Shown here: positions 51,285 to 61,173 of the stretch, in pieces | Layout of the letters: each line of letters starts with the position of its first letter | Numbering within the stretch: the stretch's first letter is position 1 | Source of the DNA: Bacillota bacterium | GTDB lineage: Bacteria > Bacillota > Sulfobacillia > RBS10-35 > JAJYVN01 | Direction: 5' to 3' | Assembly: GCA_021806565.1 (NCBI GenBank) | Contig: JAJZXK010000005.1 | Location: 1-64,000, forward strand | Length of the DNA stretch: 64,000 nucleotides | Position numbers and translations under genes: made by a program | Notes under the pieces: generated by a model | Database searches by the model: none | Seen by the model: only the letters and a program-made list of their open reading frames with translations | What the model was told of the DNA's origin: nothing

Positions 51285-52745
51285 TCAGACCCGGGCCGCG
51301 CGCGCGGATGCCACCGCGGCCGCCACCGCCGGGGCCGCTCGCTGCGGCACCGGACGCGGCCAGAGGCCGATCAACACCAGCAGGGCCGCGAGCGGCGCCA
51401 GGAGCCAACGCTCGCCGGCGCGCAGATCCGCCACATCCGCCTGCTCCCGCCGTTGCGGTCCGTGCAGCACCAACTGGATCAGGCGCAGCAGGTAGGCGGC
51501 GGCCAGCACCAGCGCCACCCCGCCGACGACCGCCAGCGCGGGGTTATATCGGAAGATGCCGACCAGCATCCACAACTCGCCGGGGAAGCCGGCCAGGCCG
51601 GGCAGACCGAGGGCCGCCATGGCCGCCAGCACCAGCGCCCCCGCCAGGGCCGGAGCGCTGCGCGCCAACCCGCCCATCTCGGCCAGGGTCACCGGGCCGC
51701 CCATGCGCGACTCCAGCATGCCGATCAGCAGAAAGAGGGCCGCCGTGAAGAGGCCGTGCGCCACCAGTTGGATCACCCCGCCGCTGATGGCCGAGGCACG
51801 CGCCGTCGTGAAGGCGATCGCCACCAGACCCAGGTGGCTGACGCTGGAATAGGCGAGCAGCCGCCGCGGATCGCGCGCGGCCAGGGCGCACAGCCCCCCA
51901 TACAGGATGCTGACCAATCCGACCGCGATCAGCACCGGGCGCAAGAAGGCCAGTCCGGCCGGCAGAAGCGGCAGGAGCAGCGCCAGCATCCCGTAGAGTC
52001 CCGCCTTGCTCTGCACCGCGGCGACCAGCGCGGCCGCAGGGGCCGGCAGGGAGGCGTAGGTATCGGCCACCCAACCGTGCAGCGGCCACAGCGGCGTCTT
52101 GACGGCGAAGGCGATCATCAGGGCCACCGCGACCGGGACGGCCACCGCGGACGGCACGTGCCGGCCGGCGCCGAAGCCTCCGGCGACGCCCAGTCCCGGC
52201 ATGTGGACGCGCATGGCGATCAGGGTCGCCAGGCCCAAGAGCAGCGCCACGCTGCCGCCGACGTTGTAGAGGAGGAAGCGCCAGGCGGCCTGCCGCGCCC
52301 CGGCGCCGCCGAACCCCAACAGGAGGAAGTAGGCGGGGATCAGCATCCCCTCCCAGAAGATGTAGAACAGCATGAGGTCGCGCGCCAAAAACAAGCCGCT
52401 GGCGGCCCCGCCCAGCAGGGTCAGCCAGGCAGTGAAGGCCGGCCCAAGTCGCAGCCCGGCCAGCGTGCACAGGAAGGTCAGCAGCAAGGTCATGGTGACC
52501 AAGAGCCAACTCAGCCCGGAAAGCCCCAGGCTGTAGCGCGCCACGCCGCCGTACGGCCCCGACAACCAATGCGCGCTCTCCCCGAGGTGGCCGGCGCCGG
52601 GCCAGAGGGCGATGCAAAGCGCCAGAGCGACGCCCGTCGCCGCCGGAGCGAGCCAGGATACCCTTCGGCCACCGACCGCCACGGCCAGCGCCGCGAGCGC
52701 CGGCAGGGCCCAGAGCAGAGTCAGCAAGGCCGCACACCCTCCCAC
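51285..52745 (-). CDS. nuoM: NADH-quinone oxidoreductase subunit M
   Basis: FYIFWEGMLIPAYFLLLGFGG, FAVKTPLWPLHGWVADTYASLPAPAAALVAAVQSKAGLYGML. Confidence 0.95.
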   Translation of the reverse strand: MGGCAALLTLLWALPALAALAVAVGGRRVSWLAPAATGVALALCIALWPGAGHLGESAHWLSGPYGGVARYSLGLSGLSWLLVTMTLLLTFLCTLAGLRLGPAFTAWLTLLGGAASGLFLARDLMLFYIFWEGMLIPAYFLLLGFGGAGARQAAWRFLLYNVGGSVALLLGLATLIAMRVHMPGLGVAGGFGAGRHVPSAVAVPVAVALMIAFAVKTPLWPLHGWVADTYASLPAPAAALVAAVQSKAGLYGMLALLLPLLPAGLAFLRPVLIAVGLVSILYGGLCALAARDPRRLLAYSSVSHLGLVAIAFTTARASAISGGVIQLVAHGLFTAALFLLIGMLESRMGGPVTLAEMGGLARSAPALAGALVLAAMAALGLPGLAGFPGELWMLVGIFRYNPALAVVGGVALVLAAAYLLRLIQLVLHGPQRREQADVADLRAGERWLLAPLAALLVLIGLWPRPVPQRAAPAVAAAVASARAARV

Positions 52746-52763
52746 AGCCCAACGGATCGCCCG

Positions 52764-54674
52764 CTAACGCACTCGCAGGGCATACAGCAACACCGCCGCG
52801 GTGCCGAGGAACATCGCCAGGGCGTAGCGGCGCACCAGACCCGACTGCCACATCGAAAGACCCCGGCCGGCCGTGGCGACGGCACCCGCCGCCAGGCCCT
52901 CCAGGGCGGGCCGCGCCGCGCCCTCCCAGCCGGACCAAAGCCATTCGGCCAGCGCGTGGGTCGGACGGATCAGCACCGCCTGCCAGGCCGCCTCCCAACC
53001 CCATTCGCCCCTGGCCAGTTCGCCCAGCGGCGAGGCGGTCCAGCCGTCCGCCGCGGCCGCACCGCTGCGGTAGCGGGCCCAGGCGGCCCCGAAGCCGATC
53101 AGGGCCAGCACCGTGGAGATGGCCATGCTCGACGGATCGAGCGCCACCCCCCAGGCGTGCTGCAGGCCGACCGCCGCCGCACCGCCGACGACGGCCAGCA
53201 CGGCCAGGACCGCCGTCGGCCAATAGAGACTCGCGCCCGTGGGCGCGTGGGCGGCGGCGCCGCGCGCCTCCCCGCCGAAGGTCAGGTAGTAGGCGCGGAA
53301 GATGTAGAACGGCGTGACCAGCGCCGCCAGGGCCAACAGCAGGTAGGCGGGCAGGTGGCCGCCGGAAAGCAGCGCCCCCATCACCGCATCCTTGCTCCAG
53401 AAGCCCGCAAACGGCGGGATGCCGGCCAGGGCCAGGGCGCCCAGAAGGAAGCCCCAGCGCGCCAAGGGCAGCACCCGCCCCAGACCGCCGTAGCGCCGCA
53501 TGTCGCGCTCGTCCCCGGTGGCGTGCATCACGAGGCCGGCGCACATGAACAGGAGGGCCTTGAAGAAGGCGTGCGTCACCACATGGCTGACCCCGGCGGC
53601 GACCGCCCCGAAGGCCACACCGGCGATCATGTAGCCGACCTGGCTCATGGTGGAGTACGCCAAGAGTCGCTTGAGGTCGTATGCGAACACCGCAGTGACG
53701 GCCGCGGCCGCCGCGGTCAGGGCACCCAGATCGCCCGCCACGGCCGCCGCGCCGGGCGAAGCGGCGAAGATGCCGCGGCAGCGCGCGATCAGGTAGACAC
53801 CCGCCGTGACCATCGTCGCGGCGTGGATCAGGGCACTCACCGGAGTGGGGCCCTCCATCGCGTCCGACAGCCACGACTGCAGCGGCAGTTGGGCCGACTT
53901 GGCCGCCGCGGCCAAGAACAAAAGCAGGGCCGCCGCTGTCGCCGCGCCGCCATGGCCGCGCAGCAGGGCCAGACCGTGGGAGCCGAGCACCGTCCCGAAG
54001 CCGACACCGCCGACCGCGCGCCAGATGACCGCGATGGCCAGCAGCAGGGCGACGTCCCCGACGGTGTTCAGCAGAAAGGCCTTGCGGGCCGCGACCACGG
54101 CCTCCGGCCGCTGATACCAGAAGCCGATCAGGAGGTAGGAGGCGAAGCCCACCCCGGCCCAGCCGACGAGCAGTAGCGGCAGGCTGCCGGCGAGCACCAA
54201 AAGCAGCATCGCGGCCACAAACAGGTTCATCCCCGCGAAGTACCGCCCGTAGTCGGCGTCCGACTCCCCGCCCATGTAGGCCAGGGAGTAGACGTGGATC
54301 AGAAAGCCCACCCCGGTGATCACCAGCACGAAGACCGTGGAGAGCCCGTCCACCCAGAGGTCGAGCGGCACCCGCAACCCGCCGCCGGCGCCCCAGACGC
54401 CCAGGACGACCCTCGCCCCGCCGTGCAGGGCGCCGTGCGTCCCGAACGGATCCTGTCCGGCGCCCGGACCGGCCGAGGCCATCGCCACGGCCGCGATGAA
54501 GGCACAAAGCACACTACCCGCGCCCACCAAGCCCTGAACCTGGCGCGGCAGGCGCACCAGAGCCAACAGTGCCGCCCCGGCCAGCGGTAGGAGCAGACAG
54601 AGCAACGCACTCAACCCGACGGCAGCGATCGCGGATCCCTCCCCCTGCGCCCCCGCGCGGGGGCGCCCCGACAT
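52764..54674 (-). CDS. nuoL: NADH-quinone oxidoreductase subunit L
   Basis: KSAQLPLQSWLSDAMEGPTPVSALIHAATMVTAGVYLIAR, LLAYSTMSQVGYM. Confidence 0.96.
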   Translation of the reverse strand: MSGRPRAGAQGEGSAIAAVGLSALLCLLLPLAGAALLALVRLPRQVQGLVGAGSVLCAFIAAVAMASAGPGAGQDPFGTHGALHGGARVVLGVWGAGGGLRVPLDLWVDGLSTVFVLVITGVGFLIHVYSLAYMGGESDADYGRYFAGMNLFVAAMLLLVLAGSLPLLLVGWAGVGFASYLLIGFWYQRPEAVVAARKAFLLNTVGDVALLLAIAVIWRAVGGVGFGTVLGSHGLALLRGHGGAATAAALLLFLAAAAKSAQLPLQSWLSDAMEGPTPVSALIHAATMVTAGVYLIARCRGIFAASPGAAAVAGDLGALTAAAAAVTAVFAYDLKRLLAYSTMSQVGYMIAGVAFGAVAAGVSHVVTHAFFKALLFMCAGLVMHATGDERDMRRYGGLGRVLPLARWGFLLGALALAGIPPFAGFWSKDAVMGALLSGGHLPAYLLLALAALVTPFYIFRAYYLTFGGEARGAAAHAPTGASLYWPTAVLAVLAVVGGAAAVGLQHAWGVALDPSSMAISTVLALIGFGAAWARYRSGAAAADGWTASPLGELARGEWGWEAAWQAVLIRPTHALAEWLWSGWEGAARPALEGLAAGAVATAGRGLSMWQSGLVRRYALAMFLGTAAVLLYALRVR

Positions 54675-54693
54675 GCCGCCCCCGCGTCCGCAC

Positions 54694-54996
54694 TCAGCCG
54701 CGCAACCACTTCAGCCGGTCGGCGTCCAGGTGCCCCCGGTTGCGGCCGAGCAGCACCGCCAGCGCCAGCCCGACGGCCACGTCGGCCGCCGCCACCGTGA
54801 TCACCACGAAGGTGAAGACCTGCCCGCCAAGGGCGCCGTAGTGTCGTGCCGCCGCCACCAACGCCAGGTTGGCGGCATTCCACATCAGTTCGATCGCCAT
54901 CACCATCACCAGCGGGTCCCGGCGCAGCAACACGCCGGCCGCCCCGATCACAAACAGCACCCCGCTCAGCCCGAGGTAGGCCGAAAGGTGTGGCAT
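54694..54996 (-). CDS. nuoK: NADH-quinone oxidoreductase subunit K
   Basis: YLGLSGVLFVIGAAGVLLRRDPLVMVMAIELMWNAANLALVA. Confidence 0.94.
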   Translation of the reverse strand: MPHLSAYLGLSGVLFVIGAAGVLLRRDPLVMVMAIELMWNAANLALVAAARHYGALGGQVFTFVVITVAAADVAVGLALAVLLGRNRGHLDADRLKWLRG

Positions 54997-55604
54997 CAGT
55001 CCCGTCCCCCCCCGACCCCGCGGCGCGGATCCATGGCGGCGTGGCTGACGTCCAGGGCCGGCCCTTCCGGCTCCGCCTCCGGCTCCGTCGGCGGCCGCCG
55101 CATCGCCTCGTCGTGGCCGGTGCTGAGCGCCACCACCCCGACGATGGCCGTCAACAGCGCCAGGGCCGTAGCCTCAAACGGCAGCAGGTACGGCCCGAAC
55201 AGCGCCTGGCCGAAGGCACTCACCCCGCCGAAGCCCGCCGGCAGCGCGTGCGGATTCGCCCCCGCCGCCCCGGCGCCGGCCGCCAGCAAGAGCACGGCGG
55301 CGATCACCACCCCCGCCCCGATCGTCCAGCCGAGCTGGCCCGTCAGCGGCTCCGGTTCCGCCGGGTCGGGCCGGGTGCGGGCGCTGAGCAGTCCGAGTAC
55401 GAAGAGGAAAAGGACCATCACCGCCCCGGCGTAGAGCAGGACCTGCACCAGCCCCAAGAACGGCGCGTGCAGCGTCATATACAGCACGGCCAGGCTGCAC
55501 AGGTGCACGATCAACCACAGAACGCTGTGCACCGGATGCCGCGCGGTGACCACCCCGATCGCCGCGGCGACGGCGGCGGCGCCGATGAGCGCGAAGCTGA
55601 TCAT
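54996..55604 (-). CDS. nuoJ: NADH-quinone oxidoreductase subunit J
   Basis: ARHPVHSVLWLIVHLCSLAVLYMTLHAPFLGLVQVLLYAGAVMVLFLFV. Confidence 0.94.
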   Translation of the reverse strand: MISFALIGAAAVAAAIGVVTARHPVHSVLWLIVHLCSLAVLYMTLHAPFLGLVQVLLYAGAVMVLFLFVLGLLSARTRPDPAEPEPLTGQLGWTIGAGVVIAAVLLLAAGAGAAGANPHALPAGFGGVSAFGQALFGPYLLPFEATALALLTAIVGVVALSTGHDEAMRRPPTEPEAEPEGPALDVSHAAMDPRRGVGGGRD

Positions 55605-56113
55605 CCGGCCATCTTCCCCCCCGCACCGGCCGGCGGCCGGACCGGTTCCGCCTCCGGCGCCACCACGGCCGGGTCGGGCACCGTCAACCACCGCTTGTCG
55701 ACCAGAAAGTCCTCGCGGCGGAAGGCGACGAAATCGTGCCGCGGCGTGAGCTGGATCGCGCCCGTCGGGCACGCCTCCTCGCACATGCCGCAGAAGATAC
55801 AGCGGAGCAGGTCGATCTCGTAGCGCCAGGCGTAGCGCTCCCCGGGCGACACCGCGGCGTCCGGCGGGTTTTCCGCCGCCTCGACCGTGATGCAGTGCGC
55901 CGGGCAGGCCGCCTGGCACAGTTCACAGCCGACGCACTTTTCCAGCCCGCCGTCGTGGCGGTCCAGGATGTGCAGCCCCCGGAAGCGCTCCGGCACCGGA
56001 CGCTCCCGCTCGGGGTAGTCCACCGTGACCCGCGGTCGGAACAGGTACCCGAACGTCGTCGCGAGCCCGCGCCCCAGCGACCGCACCTGTGAAAGGGCGC
56101 CCATCACCGCCAC
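55601..56113 (-). CDS. nuoI: NADH-quinone oxidoreductase subunit I
   Basis: Two 4Fe-4S motifs CVGCELCQAACP and CIFCGMCEEACP. Confidence 0.96.
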   Translation of the reverse strand: MAVMGALSQVRSLGRGLATTFGYLFRPRVTVDYPERERPVPERFRGLHILDRHDGGLEKCVGCELCQAACPAHCITVEAAENPPDAAVSPGERYAWRYEIDLLRCIFCGMCEEACPTGAIQLTPRHDFVAFRREDFLVDKRWLTVPDPAVVAPEAEPVRPPAGAGGKMAG

Positions 56114-57105
56114 CCCCCGCCGACCACGAACACCGAGATCCAGATCAGGTTCAGGAAACCGATCGGCACGAGTACTTTCCAGCCGAACTGCATCAACCGG
56201 TCATAGCGGATGCGCGGGAACGTCACGCGGATCCAGATGAACAAGAAGAGGTACAGCGCCATCTTGGTCAGGAGCCACCAGACCGACGGGCCGAGCCCGA
56301 ACGGGCCGTTCCAGCCGCCGAGAAAGAGCAATGCTCCCAGGGCACTGAGCGTAAACATGTTGATGTACTCCGCCATGACGAAGCTGGCGAAGCGGAACCC
56401 CGAATACTCCGTATGGAACCCCGCGACCAGTTCGCCCTCGGCTTCCGCCAGGTCGAAGGGCGCCCGGTTGGTCTCGGCCACCGAGCAGATGACGAAGATC
56501 ACAAAGCCGAGGATGTCGGGGATGAAGGCCCAGGTGTGCAGCGACTGCTGCGCGACGAGCCGAGGCAGGCTGAGCGAACCGCCGAGGACCACGGCCGAGA
56601 TGACGGCCATACCCAGGGCCAGTTCGTAGCTGACCATCTGCGCTGAGGCGCGCAGGCTGCCCAAGAGCGCATACTTGCTCTGGCTGGCCCAACCGCCCAG
56701 GCTGATCCCATACACGCCGAGCGAGGCGACCGCGAGCACGAAGAGCAGGCCCGTGCTGGGATTGGCGATGGAAAGCGGCAGTAAGAAGCCGCCGATGTGA
56801 AGTGCCGGCCCGAGCGGGATCACGGCGAAGGCGGCCAGGGCGACAAACAGCGTCAGGGCGGGTGCGACGTGGAAGACCAGACCGTCCGCCGCCAGCGGCT
56901 GGGCGTCCTCCTTGGCCAGCATCTTCAGCGCGTCGGCCAGCGGCTGCAAAAGACCCCACGGGCCGACGCGCACCGGGCCCCAGCGCAACTGAAAGTAGCC
57001 GATGACCTTGCGCTCCATCACCATGAAATAGGCGAAGGCGCTCATCAGCAACACAATCAGGATGACGGACCGGACCAATACGTAGCCGAGCGACATGCCG
57101 TTCAA
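56104..57105 (-). CDS. nuoH: NADH-quinone oxidoreductase subunit H
   Basis: MERKVIGYFQLRWGPVRVGPWGLLQPLADALKMLAKED; AETNRAPFDLAEAEGELVAGFHTEYSG. Confidence 0.97.
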   Translation of the reverse strand: MNGMSLGYVLVRSVILIVLLMSAFAYFMVMERKVIGYFQLRWGPVRVGPWGLLQPLADALKMLAKEDAQPLAADGLVFHVAPALTLFVALAAFAVIPLGPALHIGGFLLPLSIANPSTGLLFVLAVASLGVYGISLGGWASQSKYALLGSLRASAQMVSYELALGMAVISAVVLGGSLSLPRLVAQQSLHTWAFIPDILGFVIFVICSVAETNRAPFDLAEAEGELVAGFHTEYSGFRFASFVMAEYINMFTLSALGALLFLGGWNGPFGLGPSVWWLLTKMALYLFLFIWIRVTFPRIRYDRLMQFGWKVLVPIGFLNLIWISVFVVGGGWR

Positions 57106-59426
57106 CGTGCCGCCACCCCCGCCGCAGCCGGCACCGCGGTGACGCGCACGCGCGGGCCGAGCCGGTTGCCGCCGAAGTCATGGGCGGCCAGGACCACCCA
57201 CCCGGGGAGCACGCCGGCGTCCAGGCGCACGGTGCCCCGCACGGTGGTTCCCGCGCCGTGCAGGTGCACCGCCGCGCCTTCCTGCAGCCCGAGCCGGTCC
57301 GTCCCCTCGGGATTCAGCCGCACCTCGCCCGCAACGTGCACCGGTTCCAGGTTCGGGTCGAAGGCCGCGGTCCCGCCACCGGCAAACAGTCGCGGCCGCA
57401 GCAGCAGCCCGAGTTCCTCGCCGGATCCACCGCCGGGACGTTCGCCGCCGGCTTCGGGCAGGCGCACCCGGGCCGGCGTCTCCGCCTCCGGCGGGGCCTG
57501 GTCGGCCAGGGTCACATTCAGGGCCGCCGCCAGCCGCCGCAGGATCATGCCGTCCGCCAGGGCGCCGGCCGGCCCGGCGACCGCCCGCGCCACCGGCTGG
57601 CTCTGCCCGACGAGGTTGCTGGTATGGCCGGCCTTCTCCAGCGCCCCCAGGGCCGGCAGCACGACGTCCGCCCGCTGTGCGGTCTCGGTCAGAAACAGGT
57701 CCTGAACCACCAGGAACGGCACCGCGTCCAGGGCGCGGTCCGCCAGTTCGCCGTCCGGGAAACTGCGCAGGGGGTTGGCTCCCACCACATACAGCGCCTG
57801 GAGGTCGCCGGAGGCTGCCGCGTTCAGGATGCCGGCGGCGTCGCGGCCGGGTTCCCGCGGCAGTTCCGCCCCCCAGACGGCCGCCACCTCGGCCCCCGCC
57901 CCGACGGCGTGGTAACCCGGCAACAGGTCCGGCGCCAGCCCGGCCGCCTCGGCGCCACGGGCGTTGGCAAACTCCCCGACGACCAGCAGCGGGGCGCCGA
58001 GCGCCGCCACCGCCTCCGCCAGGGCCGGCCCGCCGCGCCCGTTCCAGATGACCAGGGGCGATTGGGCGGCTGCGAACTCCGGGGCCAGTTCGGCCACACG
58101 CCGCGCCAGTTCGTCCGGCGCGCAGGCCACGCGCCGGCTGGCCGCGTGGCGCAGGTTGCGCACCGGGCCGAGGTCGATGACCGTGGCCCGCCGTGCGGTG
58201 CGCCGCAGCCGGATGTCCAGGACCGGGGCCTCCTCCAGGGGGGACGTATCCAAAAGCAGCACCAGGTCCGAACGGTCGAGGTCGGTGATCGCGGCCTCCG
58301 AAAGACCGATGGCCGCCGGGGCGGCAAAGCCCTGGTAGCCGACGCGCCAGTCCACATCGTTCGTGCGCAGCCCGAGGCGCGCCAGTTGAGACAGGGCCAG
58401 GGACTCTTCGTCCGTCAACCGTCCGCCGCCCAGGACGGCCGCGGGCCCCGCCGTCAGTCCGGCCGCGGCCGCGCTGAGGGCCTCTTCCCAGGTCGCCGCC
58501 CGCAACTCGCCGTCGCGGCGCACCAGCGGGGTGGCGAGGCGCTGCTCCGCCAGCGTGTGGCCGAAACCGTAGCGCCCGCGGTCACAGAGCCAGCCGGCGT
58601 CGACCGCCTGGTTCTCCCGCCACAGCAGGCGCACGATCTTCGGACCGCGCAGGTTCACCGTCAGGTTGCACCCCAGGGAACAGCCCTGGCAGACGGAAGG
58701 GACCGGCCGCACGTCCCAGGGCCGGGCCTTGAAGCGGTAGGTGTGGCTCGTCAGCGCCCCGACCGGACACAGTTCGGTGTTGTTGCCGGAGAAGTAGCCG
58801 GCGTAGGGCTCACCGGCGCCGGTGTCGATCACGGTGCGGTCGCCGCGCTCCTTGAGCACGAGGTTCTGTTCGTGCAGCACCTCGTTTTCGTAGCGCACGC
58901 AGCGCTGGCAGAGGATGCAGCGCTCCTGATCGAGCACCAGGAAAGGACCGAGGTCTTCGGCCTTGTGCCGCAGGATCTTTTGCTCGGCGAACTGGCTCTT
59001 ACCCGGGCCGTATGCCAGGGTGAAGTCCTGCAGGTCGCACTCGCCGCCCTTGTCGCAGACCGGGCAGTCCAGCGGGTGGTTGATCAGCAGGAACTCCAGC
59101 ACCTGCTGGCGCGCCAGCTTGGCCGGGTCGCTCATCGTCTCGATCTTCAGACCCTCGAAGACCGGCGTCGTGCAGCCGGTGGTCACGATGGGCCCACGGG
59201 TAGCGACCGGCGGTCCCTCCACCTGCACCATGCACACCCGGCAGGCGCCGACCGGCTCCAGCCGGGGATGGTAGCAGTAGTAGGGGATGGGGCGGCCGAC
59301 CTGACGGACCGCGTCCACGATCAGCGTGCCGCGCGGGAAGGTGTACGGCTTGCCGTCGATGGTGCAGGACACCGTACTGGGCGGCGCGGCCGGGGCCTGC
59401 GGCCCGGCGGAGGGATTGCTGCTCAT
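57102..59426 (-). CDS. nuoG: NADH-quinone oxidoreductase subunit G
   Basis: CYHPRLEPVGACRVCMV, HPLDCPVCDKGGECDLQDF, CILCQRCVRYENEV, and N7-type CQGCSLGCNL...C. Confidence 0.96.
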   Translation of the reverse strand: MSSNPSAGPQAPAAPPSTVSCTIDGKPYTFPRGTLIVDAVRQVGRPIPYYCYHPRLEPVGACRVCMVQVEGPPVATRGPIVTTGCTTPVFEGLKIETMSDPAKLARQQVLEFLLINHPLDCPVCDKGGECDLQDFTLAYGPGKSQFAEQKILRHKAEDLGPFLVLDQERCILCQRCVRYENEVLHEQNLVLKERGDRTVIDTGAGEPYAGYFSGNNTELCPVGALTSHTYRFKARPWDVRPVPSVCQGCSLGCNLTVNLRGPKIVRLLWRENQAVDAGWLCDRGRYGFGHTLAEQRLATPLVRRDGELRAATWEEALSAAAAGLTAGPAAVLGGGRLTDEESLALSQLARLGLRTNDVDWRVGYQGFAAPAAIGLSEAAITDLDRSDLVLLLDTSPLEEAPVLDIRLRRTARRATVIDLGPVRNLRHAASRRVACAPDELARRVAELAPEFAAAQSPLVIWNGRGGPALAEAVAALGAPLLVVGEFANARGAEAAGLAPDLLPGYHAVGAGAEVAAVWGAELPREPGRDAAGILNAAASGDLQALYVVGANPLRSFPDGELADRALDAVPFLVVQDLFLTETAQRADVVLPALGALEKAGHTSNLVGQSQPVARAVAGPAGALADGMILRRLAAALNVTLADQAPPEAETPARVRLPEAGGERPGGGSGEELGLLLRPRLFAGGGTAAFDPNLEPVHVAGEVRLNPEGTDRLGLQEGAAVHLHGAGTTVRGTVRLDAGVLPGWVVLAAHDFGGNRLGPRVRVTAVPAAAGVAAR

Positions 59427-60706
59427 CGGATCGCCACCTCCTGGCGGGCCATGGGGCACGAGCCGTGCTCGTGCGCCACGAACGCGTCGCGGAAGGCCCG
59501 CAGGGCCGACTGCAGATAGGTCACCGAAAAGTCTCCCAGCAGGCAGAGGCACTTGCGGCCGCCGATCCCCTGGCACAACTGCTCGAGCCGTTCGGTGTCC
59601 CCCGGCCGGCCCTGCCCATGTTCCATGCGGTACAGCACCTTCTCGGTCCAGCCCGTGCCCTCGCGGCAGGGGGTGCACTTGCCGCACGACTCGTGGTGGT
59701 AGAAGCGCGCCCCCAGGTAGGCCACGTGCACCGGGCAGTCGCGCTCGTCACACACCAGCATGCCGGCCGACCCGAGCATGGAGCGGATGGCCATCATCGA
59801 GTCGAAGTCCAGCGAGACGTCAAGGTCCTTGGGCTGGATCAGGGCGGAACTCGCGCCGGCCGGCAGGATGAACTGCAACTCGTGGCCCGGTTCGAGCCCG
59901 CCGGCGTGCTCCTCGATCAGTTCGCGTAGCGGCGTGCCCATCTCGATCTCGTAGTTCCCCGGCCGGCGCACTCGGCCGCTGACCGAGCAGATCTTGGTAC
60001 CCGGGCTCTTTTCGGGCCCGATCGCCGCAAACCAGGCGCCGCCGTTTTCGACGATCCCGGGCAGGTTGGCGATCGTCTCGACGTTGTTGATCACCGTCGG
60101 CATGCCGTAGAGCCCGGCGGCGGTGGGGAACGGCGGCTTGGTGCGCGGATGGCCGCGCTTGCCCTCCAGCGACTCCATGATCGCGGTCTCCTCGCCGCAG
60201 ATGTAGGCACCGGCGCCGCGGTGCACGACGATCTCGTGACTGAACCCGCTGCCGAGGATGCGCTCGCCGACCAGACCGGCATCGCGGGCCATCTCCACCG
60301 CGCGCTTCAGGATCGCGTATCCCTCGTAGAACTCGCCGCGCAGGTAGACGAACGTCTTGGCCATGCCGCAGGCGTAGGCGGCGAGCAACGCGCCCTCGAT
60401 GATGCGGTGCGGGTTGCGCTCGATCAGCATGCGGCCCGAGAACGAGCCCGGCTCGCTCTCGTCGCCGTTGAGGATGAGGTAGCGGGGCCGGCCGTCGTTG
60501 GGCAGGGTGCTCCACTTGAAGGCGGCGCCGGCGCCCGCGCCGCCGCGGCCGCGCAGGTTGCTCGTCTTCACTTCGTTGAAGACGTCCTCGGGCGACATGC
60601 CCCCGAGCGCCTTGGCCAACGCCGCGTAGCCACCGCGACCGCGGTAGACGTCCAGCCGCGTCAGATCGTGGGTGTCCATCCCCTCGGTCAGCAGCTTGCG
60701 GATCAC
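59423..60706 (-). CDS. nuoF: NADH-quinone oxidoreductase subunit F
   Basis: RGRGGAGAGAAFKW, NGDESEPGSF, ESCGKCTPCREGTGW. Confidence 0.97.
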   Translation of the reverse strand: MIRKLLTEGMDTHDLTRLDVYRGRGGYAALAKALGGMSPEDVFNEVKTSNLRGRGGAGAGAAFKWSTLPNDGRPRYLILNGDESEPGSFSGRMLIERNPHRIIEGALLAAYACGMAKTFVYLRGEFYEGYAILKRAVEMARDAGLVGERILGSGFSHEIVVHRGAGAYICGEETAIMESLEGKRGHPRTKPPFPTAAGLYGMPTVINNVETIANLPGIVENGGAWFAAIGPEKSPGTKICSVSGRVRRPGNYEIEMGTPLRELIEEHAGGLEPGHELQFILPAGASSALIQPKDLDVSLDFDSMMAIRSMLGSAGMLVCDERDCPVHVAYLGARFYHHESCGKCTPCREGTGWTEKVLYRMEHGQGRPGDTERLEQLCQGIGGRKCLCLLGDFSVTYLQSALRAFRDAFVAHEHGSCPMARQEVAIR

Positions 60707-61173
60707 GCCGGATCCCCCCCCTGGCCGCGCAGCCGCGCCAGCGCACCCTGCTTATCCAGCGGCCCCTCCATGCGCTCGTTCCAGAGGCAGCTGGGGGCAT
60801 GGTCGCATGCCGCCAAGCACTCGACCACCTCCACGCTGAAGGAGCCGTCCGGGGCGGTCTCCCCCGGGCCGACCCCCGTCTCGGCGCGCACGTGCTCGAG
60901 AATCTCCTCGGCGCCCTTCATGGCGCAGGCCAGGCTGCGGCAGACCTGCAGGCGCCGCGTGGCCGGCGGGGTGCGCCGATACATGCTGTAGAAGGAAAGC
61001 ACCGACTCCACGTCGCTCGCCGTCAACCCGAGCAGTTCCGCCACGGTCTCCACCGTCTGCGGCGTCACCCAGCCGTCCGCCTCCTGCGCCTGCCACAGAA
61101 GGGTCAGTAGGGCGGAGCGTGGGGACGGATAGCGCGCGACGGCGGCACGGGCGGTCTCCAGGTCCAACGGCAT
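60703..61173 (-). CDS. nuoE: NADH-quinone oxidoreductase subunit E
   Basis: CRSLAC and CLAACDHAP 2Fe-2S ligands in NuoE fold. Confidence 0.95.
   Translation of the reverse strand: MPLDLETARAAVARYPSPRSALLTLLWQAQEADGWVTPQTVETVAELLGLTASDVESVLSFYSMYRRTPPATRRLQVCRSLACAMKGAEEILEHVRAETGVGPGETAPDGSFSVEVVECLAACDHAPSCLWNERMEGPLDKQGALARLRGQGGDPA

Noticed and set aside
51003-54176. 1057-aa plus-strand ORF
   Set aside because: Antisense to nuoL/nuoM; Gln/Arg/His-rich pseudo-translation without family motifs.
51544-54507. 987-aa minus-strand ORF
   Set aside because: Out-of-frame reading of nuoL-nuoM; composition biased and no motifs.
57180-59519. 779-aa plus-strand ORF
   Set aside because: Antisense shadow of nuoG.
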